From positions 62,001 to 126,000 of the forward strand of contig DAOTCE010000004.1 in NCBI GenBank assembly GCA_035452965.1: a stretch of DNA of 64,000 nt, read 5' to 3'. The stretch comes from Candidatus Paceibacterota bacterium. GTDB taxonomy: Bacteria; Verrucomicrobiota; Verrucomicrobiia; Limisphaerales; UBA8199. Position numbers and translations under genes: made by a program. Below are positions 25,980 through 34,198 of this stretch, one piece after another. Under the pieces are notes generated by a model. The model was given only the letters and a program-made list of their open reading frames with translations. It had not been told where the DNA came from and ran no database searches. Numbering within the stretch: the first letter of the stretch is position 1; every line of letters starts with the position of its first letter.

Positions 25980-27277
25980 GCCCGCATGAAGGCGCATTGA
26001 TTGGGTTTGCGTTGCTGCTGCTGTTGCTGGCGGGGTCCATGCCGGTAGGATACGTCATGGCGGCGGTGGGACTGATTGGCTTTGCGATGATGGTGTCGCC
26101 CCCGGCGGCCTTCAGCATGGCGACCATTGACCTCTACACCACCTTCTCGGACTACAACCTCACGACCATTCCCCTCTTTGTGCTGATGGGACAGATTGCG
26201 TTTCACAGCGGCATCAGCCGCGGACTGTTTAACGCCGCGTATCGTTGGCTGGGGCGGCTGCCGGGGGGCCTGGCGATGTCCACCGTCGGCGCTTGCACGA
26301 CCTTCGGGGCCATCTGCGGTTCCGGGCCGGCGACATCGGCAACCATGGCGTCGGTCGCCCTGCCGGAGATGCGGCGCTATAAGTACGACATGCAACTGGC
26401 CACCGGCTGCGTTGCGGCCGGCGGCGGCATCGGCATGCTGATCCCGCCGAGCGTGGTGTTCATCGTCTATGCGATCCTGACGGAGCAATCCATTGGCAAG
26501 CTGTTCATCGCCGGGGTGGTGCCGGGCCTGATGATCGCGCTGCTGTTTTGCGGCGTGATCTACCTTCAATGCCGGCGCAAGCCCCAACTCGGCCCGCCGG
26601 GACCGGTCTTCTCGTGGCGCGAGAAGTTCGGTTCGCTCAAGGGAACCTGGGAAACACTGTCGTTGTTCCTGTTGGTGATGGGCGGCATGTTCGCCGGCTT
26701 CTTCACCGCCACCGAAGGCGCGGCCGTTGGCGCGGCGGGGACGATGGCCATCGCTTTCCTCAAACGCGAACTGACCTGGCGCAAGCTAATCCAATGTCTG
26801 AACGAATCCATCCGCACCTCGTGCATGGTGATGGTGATTGTCGCCGGGGCGATCATCTTCGGAAAGTTCCTTGCCGTGACCCAGGTGCCGTCGAACCTGG
26901 CCTCCTGGCTGTCGGGATTGTCGCTGCCCGGCTGGTGCATCATCGGATTGATTCTCGTCTTCTATCTTATTGGCGGATGTTTCCTGGACGCCCTGGCGCT
27001 CGATATTCTGACCATCCCGATCTTCTACCCGGTGATCCTGGCCCTGGGCTACGACATCATCTGGTTTGGAGTCATGATAGTGGTGGTGACAATGATGGGC
27101 GTGATTACGCCGCCGGTAGGCGTATGCGTGTATGTCGTAGCCGGCATGTCGCGCGACGTGCCGCTGGAAAAGGTCTTCCGTGGCAGCATGCCCTTCCTCT
27201 GGGCGCTCGTCCTGGCGGCTATGCTGCTCGTCATCTTCCCGTCCATCGCCACCTTCCTGCCCACACTCATTAGGTAA
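25976..27277 (+). CDS. dctM: TRAP transporter large permease, DctM family
   Basis: A 433-residue large TRAP permease that carries the sodium-coupled transport path. It opens with hydrophobic segments from residue 8 on and has the DctM signatures GLFNAAYRWLGRLPGGLAMS, FGAICGSGPATSATMASVALPEM (scaffold/substrate loop) and the second inverted half with MLIPPSVVFIVYAILTEQSIG. Both halves of the elevator-type fold are present and the length is normal. The start at 25976 overlaps the dctQ stop by 4 bp. A universal stress protein gene follows after 10 bp. Confidence 0.92.
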   Translation: MSPHEGALIGFALLLLLLAGSMPVGYVMAAVGLIGFAMMVSPPAAFSMATIDLYTTFSDYNLTTIPLFVLMGQIAFHSGISRGLFNAAYRWLGRLPGGLAMSTVGACTTFGAICGSGPATSATMASVALPEMRRYKYDMQLATGCVAAGGGIGMLIPPSVVFIVYAILTEQSIGKLFIAGVVPGLMIALLFCGVIYLQCRRKPQLGPPGPVFSWREKFGSLKGTWETLSLFLLVMGGMFAGFFTATEGAAVGAAGTMAIAFLKRELTWRKLIQCLNESIRTSCMVMVIVAGAIIFGKFLAVTQVPSNLASWLSGLSLPGWCIIGLILVFYLIGGCFLDALALDILTIPIFYPVILALGYDIIWFGVMIVVVTMMGVITPPVGVCVYVVAGMSRDVPLEKVFRGSMPFLWALVLAAMLLVIFPSIATFLPTLIR

Positions 27278-27287
27278 TGGAGGAATT

Positions 27288-27773
27288 ATGAACCTTCCCT
27301 CGCTGCCCGAGTCGCGCTTCAAACGCATCCTCTTCTGCACCGACTTCTCCGAAAGCGCGGATGCCGCGTTTGATTTTGCCATGGACGCGGCCGTCCGCCG
27401 GCCCGACTCGACGCTGTACTTGCTCCACGTCATTCAGGAGCCGGACGCGCAGTACTGGAAATCCCAGCTCGCCGAGGTGGAGAACATCAACGACGAGGCC
27501 AAGAAGGCAATTGATGCGAAAGTCGCCGCGGCCTACCTGTCGCGCGTGCCGAAAGGCCTGGAGGTGAAGGTGGAATTCCGCATCGGCCCGGATGCCGCGA
27601 CCATTCTTGAATTCGCCAAATCGGCACAGATTGATGTCATTGTCCTTGGCCGGCACGGGCATGGCAGCGTGAGCAAAGCGCTTTTTGGCAGCGTAGCCGA
27701 GAAGATTGTTCGCAAGGCTGAGTGCGCCGTGCTGGTTGTGCCCTTGAGCTACGCGCAGACCCCGCCGGCCTGA
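27288..27773 (+). CDS. universal stress protein (UspA family), TRAP-linked
   Basis: A 161-residue single-domain Usp preceded by a strong ribosome binding site (GGAGG at 27279). It begins FKRILFCTDFSESADAAFDFA and ends with the ATP-binding pattern G-x2-G-x9-G-S in GRHGHGSVSKALFGS, then AEKIVRKAECAVLVVPL. The nucleotide-binding Asp (CTDFS) is present, so ATP binding is expected. It follows dctM by only 10 bp. A Usp encoded with a TRAP transporter has a studied precedent in TeaD of Halomonas, which binds ATP and tunes TeaABC uptake, so a regulatory role here is a reasonable inference. Confidence 0.9.
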   Translation: MNLPSLPESRFKRILFCTDFSESADAAFDFAMDAAVRRPDSTLYLLHVIQEPDAQYWKSQLAEVENINDEAKKAIDAKVAAAYLSRVPKGLEVKVEFRIGPDAATILEFAKSAQIDVIVLGRHGHGSVSKALFGSVAEKIVRKAECAVLVVPLSYAQTPPA

Positions 27774-28088
27774 CCTTGCCGCGCCCGGGTTGCGCCGCCC
27801 GTCTATCCGTACTTTCCCCGGCTGTCCCTGCGTAGTTCTTCGTGTTGTCTTGGCCGCGCCATGGGGGGATGCTGCTCCGAGTGGAAGAACCTGTAATGAT
27901 CAGGTCCGCCCCTGAGTGATTTCGGCAAACGCGGAACTGGCGAGTTGGACCGCCTGATTGGCGACGCGCGCGCCTGAAATCCCGGAGGAAGGCCTCACCC
28001 GATATTGAGCGGCACGAAGGCGATATGAGCAAAAGCGCAGACCTGGACAAAGGGGGGCTGGAGACTTTGTCCTGGAATACAAGGCCGT
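27774..28088. other. intergenic, no gene seen
   Basis: About 315 bases between the usp gene and the LRR_5 gene. I find no RNA gene, clear terminator or promoter. Confidence 0.45.
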
Positions 28089-29330
28089 ATGGAAAGATTA
28101 GTTAGGAACTTCTTGTGCCTGTTGCTCATGCTTCCCGTAACGGCGGGGGCGTATTTCAGCTACACGACTAACAACGGTTCGATCACCATTACGGGATACA
28201 CCGGTCCCGGCGGTGGCGCGATCATTCCCAGCACGACCAACGGACTGCTGGTCACCAGCATCGGACTCTGGGCGTTCGCTCAGTGCCCAGACCTGACCCA
28301 TGTCACGATCCCGAGCAGCGTCACGAGCATCGGGGTCAGGGCGTTCTATTCCTGTCCCAAACTGACCGCCATCACGGTGGATGCTGGCAATTCCGTCTAC
28401 AGCAGCGCCGCCGGGGTCTTGTTCAGGAACAACCAGACTACCCTGATCCAGTGCCCGACAGCTAAGAGGGGCAGTTACGAAGTTCCTCATAGCGTCACCA
28501 GCATCGAGGACCATGCGTTTTCCTCGTGCTCCTACCTGACCAACGTCACGATTGGCAGCAACGTCGCCCACATCGGAAGCTATGCCTTCCACGCCTGCAC
28601 CAACCTGGCCAGCGTCACAATCCCCGACAGCGTCACCAGTATCGGGTGGGGCGCGTTCCATTCCAGCGGCCTCGCCAGCGTCACGATCCCCGACAGCATC
28701 ACCAGCATCGGCGACGTTGCGTTCCAGGGCTGCACCAACCTGACCAGGGTTGAAATCCCCAATAGCGTCACCAGCATCGGGTATTATGCGTTCTGTTATT
28801 GCACCAGCCTGACCAACATTACGATACCCGACAGCGTTGCCAGCATCGGAACCCATGCGTTTGATTACTGCAGCAGTCTGGCTAGCGTTACGATCGGCAC
28901 AGGCGTCACTACTATCGGAGAAAATGCGTTCGTCTACTGCACCAACTTGACAGGGGTTTATTTCCGAGGCGACGCCCCAGCCGATATTGACACGCATGCC
29001 TTCCTGGCCGCCGACCAGGCGACCATCTACTACTTGCCGGGAACGAGGGGCTGGGGCCCGACATTCAACAATCTTCCCACCGCGCCATGGTTGCTTCCAT
29101 CCCCCGTGATCTTGGGCTTCGGCCCCGACTTTGGCATCCAGGCAGACGGATTTGGGTTTGTTGTTTCCTGGGCAACAAATGCCTCTGTCGCGGTGGAGGC
29201 CTGCACTAATTCCGGAGGCGCGACCTGGATTGCCTTGAGTACGAACACCCTTTCCAATGGTTGGTTCTACTTCAGTGATCCTGCCTGGACAGATTACACC
29301 TCCCGTTTTTACCGCCTCCGCTCGCCCTGA
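28089..29330 (+). CDS. secreted leucine-rich repeat protein (LRR_5, BspA-like)
   Basis: A 413-residue surface-type protein. After a signal peptide (LVRNFLCLLLMLPVTAGAYF), residues about 40-300 consist of LRR_5 units of roughly 23 residues with the pattern SVTSIGxxAFxxCTNLTxVTIPD, at least eight of them, for example DSVTSIGWGAFHSSGLASVTI. This fold is used for protein-protein contacts and adhesion. The C-terminal part (VSWATNASVAVEACTNSGG, then LSNGWFYFSDPAWTDYTSRFYRL) is a small beta domain common at the end of verrucomicrobial secreted proteins. The nearly identical repeats make the gene prone to recombination. No enzyme domain is seen. Confidence 0.85.
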   Translation: MERLVRNFLCLLLMLPVTAGAYFSYTTNNGSITITGYTGPGGGAIIPSTTNGLLVTSIGLWAFAQCPDLTHVTIPSSVTSIGVRAFYSCPKLTAITVDAGNSVYSSAAGVLFRNNQTTLIQCPTAKRGSYEVPHSVTSIEDHAFSSCSYLTNVTIGSNVAHIGSYAFHACTNLASVTIPDSVTSIGWGAFHSSGLASVTIPDSITSIGDVAFQGCTNLTRVEIPNSVTSIGYYAFCYCTSLTNITIPDSVASIGTHAFDYCSSLASVTIGTGVTTIGENAFVYCTNLTGVYFRGDAPADIDTHAFLAADQATIYYLPGTRGWGPTFNNLPTAPWLLPSPVILGFGPDFGIQADGFGFVVSWATNASVAVEACTNSGGATWIALSTNTLSNGWFYFSDPAWTDYTSRFYRLRSP

Positions 29331-29997
29331 CATTTCGCGCCTGCGCGGCAGCAGTTTGGAATGGGCCGGTCCCGAAACACGCGAACCATTGTTCGAGATT
29401 GAGGAAGGGCTTCTGCTCCCAATTCGCGACAATCAGCCAATGGAGAGTGCCGTGCCTTCGTTTCCCCGCCGCTGGATAATCTTCACCCTCAGCACCGTTC
29501 GCGCACACTCCCCGCTCGATCCGCCAGGTCGAAATGAATGTTACCGGCCTTCAACAGGGGCTGGAGCGTGTCTTACCAGTTCTGGGATTGGAGCCGACGT
29601 TCGAATCTCAGCATGGGGTTGCGCCGTCTCTTACGGGAAGTTCTTTGCACTCGAAATGCCCGTTAGTTCGTTGTCGCCGTCTTCCTTCAACATGCATTTC
29701 AACCAGTATTTACAGGCATTGCGAACTCCCACTCATTACGGACCCCGAAAAGCAAGCCTGATGAGAGACTAGTTATTCACATGATATTCACAGCTAGCCG
29801 CGGGTAGTGTCCGCACTGCCGAATCAGCAGGGCGTTTGAACCGGCGGAAGCCCCGCCCAATACGCTGCTGAATCACTTCTCCAATCAAGCCGCGACTGCT
29901 TGAATCCAGACATGAGGCCTGTTCCCGGCTCAAAGCCAGGGACCGGCAGGGCTCCGCGGCCAGCATCAGGACTCGCCGGATTTTCTTCCTGGGGAAG
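29331..29997. other. intergenic, no supported gene
   Basis: About 670 bases between the LRR_5 gene and purC. A frame open from 29257 to 29772 has no domain, no repeat pattern and begins inside the LRR_5 gene, so I do not call it. Nothing else recognisable is present. Confidence 0.5.
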
Positions 29998-30831
29998 CTA
30001 TAGGAAGATGTTGATGAACTCGGCCGCGGACACCTGTTTCCGGTTCTTAATCGTACGCTTGCCCTCGGAATAATTCGCAACGGCGCATTGGTCGAACACC
30101 GTGCAGTTCCCGGCCGGGTCAGGTTGAAATCCCCGGCATACCCGCAACACGTCGGGTGATATCTCGTCAATTAGCACGATTCTCCCGTCACCGAATTTCA
30201 ACCGGCCCAGTTCAAACTTGCCATCTATGACATGGAGGTTCTTCGACGTGAACTCCTGAGAAACGATTTCCGCGATGTCTTTCACCAGCTCCACACTCTG
30301 CGCGATCTCGTTCCTGGTCAGCGCGCCCGTCGCTGCCAGGGCTTCCAGCGTAATCAGGAGGTCGCTGTCGCCCTTGGTCCACACCTCGACAACTTTGTGA
30401 AGATTCTTGCAAGGAGCTACAAATGGATATCTTCTCCAGAAGCTCCCGGTGGCGTTGTTTCTCCACGTGAATTCCAGATTCAACAATGGAGCCGACCCCG
30501 GGAATTGCGGCGCTTCCGCTTGCATGCTCAGGGGGATAGCTGGCTCCACGATCATCTCATTCTCGTTGACCGTCTCGATGTAATGTGTCGCGACACCTTT
30601 CTGCTTCAGCAATTTGAAGAAATGCGTGGCGAACCTGCACGCGATGGCACCCTTGCCGGGAATCTCGCCAACGACCGTATCGTACCCCGGGTCGAAGACA
30701 GTCCTGCCGTTCTCTATATAGCCCGTCGCTTTATCAGTGAATACGAATCTGTACTTCCCCACGTGGGGGCCTTCAGTGATGTTAAAGACGTCTTTTGACT
30801 TGCCGCGGTACACCAGGTTCTGCTCTGTCAT
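29998..30831 (-). CDS. purC: phosphoribosylaminoimidazole-succinocarboxamide synthase-like protein
   Basis: A 277-residue SAICAR synthetase-type enzyme, which joins CAIR and aspartate using ATP in purine synthesis. Recognisable parts are VYRGKSKDVF (ATP site, KxGKxxD-like), FATHFFKLLKQKGVATHY, ENEMIVEPAIP and the metal/ATP-site segment LIDEISPDVLR in place of the usual DE-x-x-T/S-PDS-R. The start is preceded by GGAGAAACC. The central block RRYPFVAPCKNLHKVVEVW and the divergent C-terminus are unlike the common 240-residue PurC, so a specialised or paralogous role is possible. No other purine gene is adjacent. Confidence 0.8.
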   Translation of the reverse strand: MTEQNLVYRGKSKDVFNITEGPHVGKYRFVFTDKATGYIENGRTVFDPGYDTVVGEIPGKGAIACRFATHFFKLLKQKGVATHYIETVNENEMIVEPAIPLSMQAEAPQFPGSAPLLNLEFTWRNNATGSFWRRYPFVAPCKNLHKVVEVWTKGDSDLLITLEALAATGALTRNEIAQSVELVKDIAEIVSQEFTSKNLHVIDGKFELGRLKFGDGRIVLIDEISPDVLRVCRGFQPDPAGNCTVFDQCAVANYSEGKRTIKNRKQVSAAEFINIFL

Positions 30832-31311
30832 TTGTGGTTTCTCCTCGAGGAATACGTTCTATTCAGGAACGCGATTGCTTGTGCTCACGGCATGGCCCAC
30901 CCGTGATTGAAAAGGCCCTTCGTGCAGTGAGTATTTCGCGATCAACAATGCCGAAAGCGATACACTAACTACCGATTGCGATCCAGAACGAATTGATCCG
31001 GCTGAACGCCAGGCAGACGGCGGGCCCTATTTGGTCCTTTCAACTCCGGCGCCTGCAAGAACGAGAAATTGCTCCGCCCATTCATGACATCCGCCGTCAA
31101 CTCCCGTCCCGGCACCCCCCGCGTAGCCTCAATCCGGGACAGGCCGATCAAAGGTCATGACTGCTGACGCGTCCGGCAGCAGCAGGCTGGCTACCGGCGG
31201 CGCAGTAGCGAACTGCGGCACACTTGCACCGTCGGCAAAGCACACGTCGGAAACCGGCGCAGCCCTTCCGGGTAAGGTTCTGTGCGCCCAGCCAATCCTC
31301 TAATAAGTTAG
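30832..31311. other. intergenic, no gene seen
   Basis: About 480 bases between purC and tRNA-Thr. A short frame at 30969-31151 has no supporting features. I see no riboswitch-like fold upstream of purC. Confidence 0.45.
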
Positions 31312-31386
31312 TGGAGCCAGTTCTCGGATTCGAACCGAGGACCGACGGTTTACAAAACCGTTGCTCTACCACTGAGCTAAACTGGC
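31312..31386 (-). tRNA. tRNA-Thr(TGT)
   Basis: Read on the minus strand, the 72-nt body folds as a full cloverleaf: acceptor GCCAGTT/AACTGGC, D arm GCTC-AGTGGTA-GAGC, anticodon arm ACGGT-TTTGTAA-ACCGT with anticodon TGT (U33 before it), T arm CTCGG-TTCGAAT-CCGAG. The discriminator is T and CCA is encoded (31312-31314). Confidence 0.95.
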
Positions 31387-31621
31387 TTAGGCCACTACTC
31401 CGATCCGGCTGACAACCGGATTCGCATTGCCGAATACTGGCTGTGCGGCAGCAGTTCCAAGGGCCGCAACGCCTCGTTCCAGCAGGGCAAGCGCTTGCGG
31501 CCCAAAGTCTATAGCCGCATGCCCCGTTGCGGTCAAGTCAGCTGTTGTGGGCGCTCACCCGCGCAGCGCGCAGTACAGGCGGGCGCGCAAAAAGCAAATC
31601 TACCTGTGGCAGGCGCCGGGT

Positions 31622-32149
31622 TCAGTTGGAGGGCAATTGGTGGCTGGGAATCGAGCAGGACGGCTTCTCGCCGACCGCGTTGATGGTGTAAACCCCGCCG
31701 GCAGGACACTGCGGTTTCGTTTTGAGCAGCGAATCCAACTCCTCGATCGTCGGCACGGCGGTATCCGGTTTCTTATTTTCCAGCGCCCACTGCATTTTGG
31801 CATTGTCAATCTGCTGCAGATTACTGATACAGGCATTCCTCTGCGCCATAGTGCGCGCTTTGACGAAGTTGGGAATCGCGATAGCGGCCAACAGTGGAAT
31901 GACGAAGATGGAAAGGGCGATGCTGGCGTAGCCGGTGATCAGTCCGCCCAGCGCCAACCCTTCGCCGGAAAGGGCGCCGGCGGAGCGCCGGATTCGGGAA
32001 TACGCCGCATGGCCGCAAATGACCGCCGGGATGGCCGTCAACAGCCAGAAGCAGGTCAGACTTAGAATGCCCAGCACGAGGCTCCAGATCGCCAGGCCAC
32101 AATTCCTTACCCGGGTGGGCATCGTTAGCGGAGGGGGAGTTTGGTTCAT
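31622..32149 (-). CDS. DUF4190 protein fused to a pilin-like segment
   Basis: A 175-residue membrane protein. Residues about 17-85 are a DUF4190 unit (AIWSLVLGILSLTCFWLLTAIPAVICGHAA, then GLALGGLITGYASIALSIFV), which makes two transmembrane helices around a short loop. The second helix runs straight into a type IV pilin-like stretch: IPLLAAIAIPNFVKARTMAQRNACISNLQQIDNAKMQWA, the pattern seen after the prepilin cleavage site in verrucomicrobial pseudopilins. No prepilin peptidase site precedes it, so it should not be processed like a pilin. The role is unknown; the soluble tail ends with a short Cys-containing domain (QCPAGGVYTIN). Confidence 0.75.
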   Translation of the reverse strand: MNQTPPPLTMPTRVRNCGLAIWSLVLGILSLTCFWLLTAIPAVICGHAAYSRIRRSAGALSGEGLALGGLITGYASIALSIFVIPLLAAIAIPNFVKARTMAQRNACISNLQQIDNAKMQWALENKKPDTAVPTIEELDSLLKTKPQCPAGGVYTINAVGEKPSCSIPSHQLPSN

Positions 32150-32213
32150 ATTATTTTGTCTTTCGTGCTGTTACTTAATGGGGGTTGAGGGACAGGAGCC
32201 TGCAGCGGACCAA

Positions 32214-33761
32214 CTAACGTTTGGGTTGGAATGCCCGCTGCGCCCCGGAGACATCGTGCGGCGGTTGTTCGTTGGCGAACTGGTCTTCGTCTTTGACCTC
32301 CTTTTTAAGGCGGTACAGTTCAGCTTTGAGCCTGGCGACCTGCTCCTGCTGCGCCGGTTCGCTGTAAACGTTGCGCAATTCGTCCGGGTCTTTCACGAGG
32401 TCGTACATCTCCCACTGGTCGGACTTCCAGAAGTGCATGAGCTTGTGCGTTTCGGTGCGGACGCCGTAGTGGGCGCGGGTGTTGTGGTCGCCCGGGTCGT
32501 GGTAGTAGCGGTAGTACCAGCTGGTGCGCCAGTTGGCGGGGCGCTGGCCTTTGAGGAGGGGCACGAGGCTGCGGCCCTGCATGTCGGGAGGCACGCGCAG
32601 GCCAGCGAGGTCCATGAAGGTGGGCGCGAAGTCGGGGTTGATGGCCATGGCGGTCTGAACGGAACCGGCCTTGATTGCGCCCGGCCAGCGGACCAGGAAC
32701 GGCATCCGGATGGATTCCTCGTACATGAAACGCTTGTCGTAAAGGCCGTGGTCGCCGAGGAAGAAGCCCTGGTCGCTGGTGTAAATGACAAGGGTGTTCC
32801 TGGCCAGGCCATTCCTGTCCAGCCAATCAAGCAGGCGGCCGACGTTATCATCCACCGACTGAATGCAGGCGAGGTAATCCTGCATGTAGCGCTGGTATTT
32901 CCACTTGTTCAGGGCCTTCCCGGTCAGTTTCTGCTTCTTGCCTTTGATCTCAGTCTCGACCTCGGTCGGCTTGACGTTGAGCCATTCGTTGCGGGCGGCA
33001 CCCTTCAGGTCGGCGGGCGGCTCCAGCTTGAGGTCGCGGCGGGTCATGTCCTCGAAGACCTTCTGCCGGCACTCGCGGATGGCGTCGGCGCGGCCGGCGT
33101 AGTCGTCGCGCAGGGTGGGCGGCTCGGGGATGTGCTTGTTGGCAAACATGGCACGGTGTTTTTCGTCCGGCTCCCACGACCGGTGCGGAGCTTTGTGATG
33201 GCACATGAGGAAGAACGGCTTGTTCTTCGGCCGGTTCTTGAGGAAGTCCACGGCGAGGTCGGTGATGACATCAGTGGCGTAACCCTTGATCACGCGGCGG
33301 CCCTCGGGTTCAATGAAGGCCGGATCGTGATAGACCCCCTGCCCGGGCAGAACGGTCCACTTGTCGAACCCAGTGGGCTCGCTGCCCAGATGCCATTTCC
33401 CAATCATCCCGGTGTAATAGCCCGCCGCCTGCAGGTATTTGGCGACCGTGGGCTGGGAACCACCAAAGCGGTTAAAGGTCGGCACGCCGTTGAGGTGGCT
33501 GTATTTGCCGGTGAGAATGGTCGCCCGGCTGGGGGCGCAAATCGAGTTCACCGCGAAGCAATTTTCAAAGCGCATGCCGGCCTTGGCCAGGCGATCCATG
33601 TTAGGCGTCCGATTCACCCGGCTGCCATAGGCGCTGATGGCGTGTGCCGCGTGATCATCGCTCATGATGAAGAGGATGTTGGGCCGGCTGTCGGCATTCT
33701 GGCCGAAGGCAAGTGTGAGCGGCAGCAGGCAGGCCGAGATCAGGACCAAGGCGTAATTCAT
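32214..33761 (-). CDS. secreted sulfatase (arylsulfatase A/GlcNAc-6-sulfatase-like)
   Basis: A 515-residue sulfatase. The ATG at 33761 gives a proper signal peptide (MNYALVLISACLLPLTLAFG). The metal site is NILFIMSDDHAAHA and the formylglycine signature is C75-A-P-S-R79 followed by ATILTGKYSHLNGV. GMIGKWHLGSEPTGFDKW and YTSDQGFFLGDHGLYDKRFMYEESIRMP match the N-acetylglucosamine-6-sulfatase/arylsulfatase branch, with a DUF4976-type C-terminus (DPDELRNVYSEP). It is expected in the periplasm or outside the cell, removing sulfate from polysaccharides. A longer start at 33812 would put charged residues before the signal. Confidence 0.9.
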   Translation of the reverse strand: MNYALVLISACLLPLTLAFGQNADSRPNILFIMSDDHAAHAISAYGSRVNRTPNMDRLAKAGMRFENCFAVNSICAPSRATILTGKYSHLNGVPTFNRFGGSQPTVAKYLQAAGYYTGMIGKWHLGSEPTGFDKWTVLPGQGVYHDPAFIEPEGRRVIKGYATDVITDLAVDFLKNRPKNKPFFLMCHHKAPHRSWEPDEKHRAMFANKHIPEPPTLRDDYAGRADAIRECRQKVFEDMTRRDLKLEPPADLKGAARNEWLNVKPTEVETEIKGKKQKLTGKALNKWKYQRYMQDYLACIQSVDDNVGRLLDWLDRNGLARNTLVIYTSDQGFFLGDHGLYDKRFMYEESIRMPFLVRWPGAIKAGSVQTAMAINPDFAPTFMDLAGLRVPPDMQGRSLVPLLKGQRPANWRTSWYYRYYHDPGDHNTRAHYGVRTETHKLMHFWKSDQWEMYDLVKDPDELRNVYSEPAQQEQVARLKAELYRLKKEVKDEDQFANEQPPHDVSGAQRAFQPKR

Positions 33762-34198
33762 GAGACGGATTCTGCGCGACCTTCGTTGGGAAGCAACCCC
33801 GAACTGAGGCACCCGCCGCGCCCAAGCCAGGTACGGCGTTGAGACGGCGTGAATCCGGCGGGGCTACGGTGTGGTTCCCATGGGGGTCGGGCCCCATGGG
33901 ATACACACTGGGTAATAACGGGTGTCGCAGCGTTGTCACACCGGCATTTCCGGCTTTGGGGGCTGTGGCAACGGACTTGCCCGAGAACCACCACTGTCCA
34001 GAAAATGGACACAGCGCCGCTTTTCACAGGAACGGATATTCGGTCCAGGGATAGGGGATTGTATGGACTGCAGTATCAAATCAGCGGAGAGGCCAGCCGG
34101 CGGATAGCCGGCGGCAAGGCGGCAAGACGCGATGCACCAGCCCTGGCAGCCCTGCTGGCAGGCTTGCCTTGCCGCGATCTTGCCGTCATGCTGCAGGC
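33762..34198. other. intergenic region with a composite palindromic repeat
   Basis: About 435 bases between the divergently transcribed sulfatase and CNNM genes. It contains the second composite repeat (33862-34012). Promoters for both flanking genes must lie here but are not evident. Confidence 0.55.
33862..34012 (-). repeat. composite palindromic repeat, copy 2 (reverse orientation)
   Basis: The large inverted repeat (33862-33911) has the arms GTGTGGTTCCCATGGGG and CCCCATGGGATACACAC, which differ from perfect pairing at two positions. At 33995-34011 is TGTCCA-GAAAA-TGGACA. The order and spacing of the two structures (83 bp) are those of the element at 22792-22944 read on the other strand. 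Confidence 0.75.

Noticed and set aside
28500..28960. Repeats in the LRR_5 gene as a CRISPR-like array
   Set aside because: The repeats are in frame, about 69 bases long and encode LRR units; there are no unique spacers of constant size and no cas genes in the window.
29257..29772. 171-codon frame beginning inside the LRR_5 gene
   Set aside because: No domain, no ribosome binding site, start lies within another gene; composition is not protein-like.
31935..33842. Long plus-strand frame opposite the second sulfatase
   Set aside because: Antisense of a sulfatase with all catalytic motifs; no motif of its own.
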